Source: Clostridiales bacterium (lineage in GTDB: Bacteria > Bacillota > Clostridia > Christensenellales > Aristaeellaceae). From it: 7,035 nucleotides of DNA. Shown piece by piece: positions 4,854 through 7,035 of this stretch. The notes beneath the pieces were generated by a model. It saw only the letters and a program-made list of their open reading frames with translations. It searched no databases and was not told where the DNA came from. The DNA lies in the NCBI GenBank assembly GCA_012512355.1, contig JAAZEI010000115.1, forward strand, positions 1 through 7,035. Reading direction: 5' to 3'. The translations under genes were made by a program, and so were the position numbers. Positions within the stretch are counted from its first letter, which is position 1; each line of letters opens with the position of its first letter.

Positions 4854-6917
4854 ATGGATTTTACCGGCAAACTTTTTTTAGCAGTCATTGAGGAGGACAA
4901 TACCCAGCGTGCCCTGTTTCGCGTTCGTCCATTATTATGCGAAGAGGGGAACATCACGCCCGAGGATCTCGAAGAACTTATAGATGAGGGGTTTTTACGT
5001 GTTGTGCCTGATAAGGCAGAGCAGCATACCTTCAAAGAGAGAATGCGCGACTTGGGCCAGCTTTGTTTGATTAATTTGAAAGATATCCCGCCAGATTTTA
5101 ATAAAGTTCGACTAAACAAAAACTATGCTCCAAATCGTGGTGAAAATAATCGTTATGTCATTTACTCTGATGCCATTGAAGATATGAGCGGCACAGAAGT
5201 GTTTGAAGTAGTTTCCGACCCCAAAGTAGTAAAACCAACAACTGCTGCGTATTATTTAAGAAACGGCGGTCATATCCAGGGCCCCTATGACAGCTCCGGC
5301 GGCAACGCGATTAATGAGGTCAGTTTTATTGCACCGGATAATCATCGACTCTTTAGTGTCGCCATGCCTGATGAACGAGAGAAGCTCTTTTTTTGGCCTT
5401 CATCTCATGTAGACAATGGCTCTGAAAATGATGTTGTCAATGAGGGAGAGAAAGAGACTGAGCGCTGTCAAACCCAAGAAGAAGAAAGCTCAATGAGCGC
5501 TGAAGATAAAATTGAAGAAATTCAAGCGTCTATTGTGCCTTATCTAAAAGCTGAACAGTCAAATGAAGAAGAGAAGGTAATCCAAGCTCAGAATGAGCCA
5601 GCAAAACATCTGGTGGGGACCCCAATAAAGAATGCAGTGAAAAGAGACTTAGCGCCTCGAAGTGATCATTTGAATTTGCATTCAGTAGTCGATCGCGCTG
5701 TACGCCAGAGTCGTCCCGAAGAGCCATCCGCCAGTATACAAAATAGCAGCGCTTTGCATCCGGTAATAAACCCTGCAGAGCAATTCAGACATAGTTTAGA
5801 ACAGTTATGGAATCATTCTGAGTCAAAACAGCAGGCTGTCAATGACTTCCTGTCGATGCCCGGCGCTTCTGAAATCTTAGGGGATAAAGTTTTCGGCAAT
5901 ACCAAATATTCGATGCAGACTATTATGCAGCAACAGCTTAATCAACTTGAAGCAGAACGCTTGTCTTTGATGATGGAGCTCGAGCGTATCAAAGAAAATA
6001 GAACATTATTATTGAAGGATGCTATAAAAGAATCAGATCATTATGATGAAGAACTATTGAACAAACAAAAAAATCTGGAATCAGTAATAAGTACACTCGA
6101 TTTACAGTGTGAAGAATTATCCCTTAAGCGGACAGAAATCCTAAAGGATGTCAACGGTGTTTTGCAGGCCGGCAATTTTATTGCCCCCGCTTTTGGGGTA
6201 GACTGCAGTTTTGAAAAGACATGCAAACTGATTGCAGAAGCGATGAACAAAGCAGGGTTTGATATGACAAAAAACGACATCATTAATTTGCTGATTATAA
6301 TCCTCTTGTTTCCTGAACTAAATTTGAGAGCTGAATATCTGATGGATGCAAAGCTTGCGATATCACTCCTTTCAAATGCTGTAGGCGGTGTTTTGATAAG
6401 CGACAAGGAACTCAAGAATTCTGTTATAATCCCTGGTGGAGACGTTCCTGTATTTATAACGGCGCAGGAAAAAACTGCAAATTCTTTAAAAAACAGATAC
6501 AATGGCATGTGTACAACGGTTTTGCTTTCGGACAGCAAAAGAATACTTTGGCCTAGCGTGTTTGCTCCGATTTCTGTCGGTTTTAACTTGCAGCAGCCTA
6601 TGCCTTCGGGTATTAGGATAAAAGCACATCGCCTCAAAGAGTACCTTCATGAAGTTTCCAAAGAAACGCCTGAAGAAGTGACTAAACTTCTTCTAAAAGC
6701 AGAAGAACTTCTCAAAACGTCTTTTCCTCTTTGTTTAAAACAGGCAGTGAATACCTATTTGATGAGCGCACAATCTTTAATGGAAGGCGGCGCTGCTGCT
6801 GCTGTTGACTATGCTTTTGCTTCATTTTTAATCCCTTTTGTAATTGAAAATCGACTGGACAGTGAGCCTTTGCGCAGTATCTGTGAGATAATGCCAAAAG
6901 CTTCTTCCGTGCTGTGA
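4854..6917 (+). CDS. Unrecognised 687-residue protein with coiled coil and possible degenerate AAA+ C-terminus
   Basis: I do not recognise this protein by name. Residues 1-180 form a mixed, probably globular domain (FRVRPLL 22-28, a charged EDLEELIDEG 37-46, FEVVSDP 117-123, FFWPSS 179-184). Residues 185-305 are a glutamate-, serine- and glutamine-rich linker, likely disordered. Residues about 355-432 form a strong heptad-like coiled coil with a helix-breaking gap near 392-400. Residues about 435-687 look globular and helical. No signal peptide is seen; a hydrophobic run at 476-489 (IINLLIIILLFPEL) is more likely a buried helix than a membrane segment. The C-terminal part aligns by eye to McrB-type AAA+ segments: a P-loop-like LMDAKLAISLLSNAVG (496-511), a sensor-1/finger-like TTVLLSDSKRILWP (554-567), and a lid ending in AAAAVDYAFASFLIPFVIE (647-665). 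The catalytic residues are lost. The gene is co-transcribed with, and overlaps by 4 bases, an RNA methyltransferase gene. Function is unknown. Confidence 0.9.
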   Translation: MDFTGKLFLAVIEEDNTQRALFRVRPLLCEEGNITPEDLEELIDEGFLRVVPDKAEQHTFKERMRDLGQLCLINLKDIPPDFNKVRLNKNYAPNRGENNRYVIYSDAIEDMSGTEVFEVVSDPKVVKPTTAAYYLRNGGHIQGPYDSSGGNAINEVSFIAPDNHRLFSVAMPDEREKLFFWPSSHVDNGSENDVVNEGEKETERCQTQEEESSMSAEDKIEEIQASIVPYLKAEQSNEEEKVIQAQNEPAKHLVGTPIKNAVKRDLAPRSDHLNLHSVVDRAVRQSRPEEPSASIQNSSALHPVINPAEQFRHSLEQLWNHSESKQQAVNDFLSMPGASEILGDKVFGNTKYSMQTIMQQQLNQLEAERLSLMMELERIKENRTLLLKDAIKESDHYDEELLNKQKNLESVISTLDLQCEELSLKRTEILKDVNGVLQAGNFIAPAFGVDCSFEKTCKLIAEAMNKAGFDMTKNDIINLLIIILLFPELNLRAEYLMDAKLAISLLSNAVGGVLISDKELKNSVIIPGGDVPVFITAQEKTANSLKNRYNGMCTTVLLSDSKRILWPSVFAPISVGFNLQQPMPSGIRIKAHRLKEYLHEVSKETPEEVTKLLLKAEELLKTSFPLCLKQAVNTYLMSAQSLMEGGAAAAVDYAFASFLIPFVIENRLDSEPLRSICEIMPKASSVL

Positions 6918-7035
6918 TTCAGTTTCAAACCTTAACCGCAGCAGATGTTAAACAGCTTCGTGCGTTAACCAGCAGATCTCAAAGACATAAGCAGCAGCTT
7001 TTCCTTGCCGAAGGCGATCATCTGACAGGCGAAGC
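6914..7035 (+). CDS. SpoU/TrmH-family RNA 2'-O-methyltransferase, N-terminus (partial)
   Basis: Only 40 residues are in the window before the right edge. After the GTG start the frame reads LTAADVKQLRALTSRSQR, then QQLFLAEGDHLTGEA. This matches the usual opening of TrmH/RlmB-type methyltransferases, where a short 'vK.l..L..rk.R...g.FlvEG..lv.EA' substrate-binding domain precedes the knotted catalytic domain. These enzymes methylate ribose 2'-hydroxyls in 23S rRNA or tRNA using S-adenosylmethionine; the catalytic motifs lie outside the window. GTG 6914-6916 overlaps the upstream TGA (6915-6917) as GTGA. No Shine-Dalgarno precedes it, and it is the only usual start codon after the in-frame stop at 6884-6886, so expression probably depends on translational coupling. 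The specific target nucleotide cannot be inferred. Confidence 0.78.
   Translation, partial: MIQFQTLTAADVKQLRALTSRSQRHKQQLFLAEGDHLTGE

Noticed and set aside
6285..6325. Hydrophobic run IINLLIIILLFPEL considered as a transmembrane helix in the 687-residue protein.
   Set aside because: It is only about 14 residues, flanked by charged residues on both sides, with no second segment; a buried helix of a globular domain fits better.
6041..6637. A 198-codon open frame on the minus strand inside the 687-residue gene.
   Set aside because: It lies wholly antisense to a well-supported gene, has no ribosome binding site of note, and its serine/leucine-rich composition is typical of an antisense shadow.
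6792..6803. (GCT)4 triplet run giving four alanines, considered as a slippage-prone repeat.
   Set aside because: Four in-frame copies inside a coding alanine stretch are ordinary and would not shift the frame.

Overview
The window looks like chromosomal DNA from a low-to-moderate GC Bacillota (Firmicutes), probably a clostridial or erysipelotrichial gut or anaerobe lineage. The reasons are strong GGAGG-type ribosome binding sites, consensus sigma-A promoters, AT-rich intergenic regions, a TTG start, and the gene families present. These are a BmrU/YegS-type lipid kinase, a Firmicutes-style CofE-like protein and an ArAE_1-type exporter. I cannot name the genus. There are no mobile elements, CRISPR arrays, tRNAs or rRNAs, and no gene-free stretch over 300 bases.

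Layout. (1) Bases 1-2696, + strand: the C-terminal end of a dihydrolipoamide dehydrogenase-like flavoprotein overlaps a lipoate-protein ligase (lplA). A family 6 (hypoxanthine-type) uracil-DNA glycosylase superfamily member and a diacylglycerol-kinase-like lipid kinase follow. The first two form a clear functional pair, lipoyl attachment plus lipoyl-dependent oxidoreductase. The next two are probably co-transcribed but unrelated housekeeping genes. A candidate intrinsic terminator lies at 2716-2747. (2) Bases 2746-4674, - strand: two monocistronic-looking genes, a CofE-like (F420-0:glutamate ligase family) protein and a membrane protein of the aromatic acid exporter family. Each has its own recognisable promoter. 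(3) Bases 4675-4853: a divergent promoter region. (4) Bases 4854-7035, + strand: a 687-residue protein I do not recognise, followed through a GTGA stop/start overlap by the N-terminus of a SpoU/TrmH-type RNA 2'-O-methyltransferase that runs off the window.

The most interesting item is the 687-residue protein. It has an N-terminal domain of about 180 residues, an acidic linker and a coiled coil. Its C-terminal region aligns by eye to the P-loop, sensor-1/arginine-finger and lid segments of McrB-like AAA+ ATPases, but the catalytic positions are replaced. It may be a degenerate, non-hydrolysing AAA+ protein. This is my own pattern reading and needs a profile or structure search. Three start codons (3492, 4674 and 4854) were moved inward from the longest open frame because a good Shine-Dalgarno sits just upstream of each. 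The lplA start (242) was moved inward because the longer frame would run back through the lpd gene and add residues foreign to the family.
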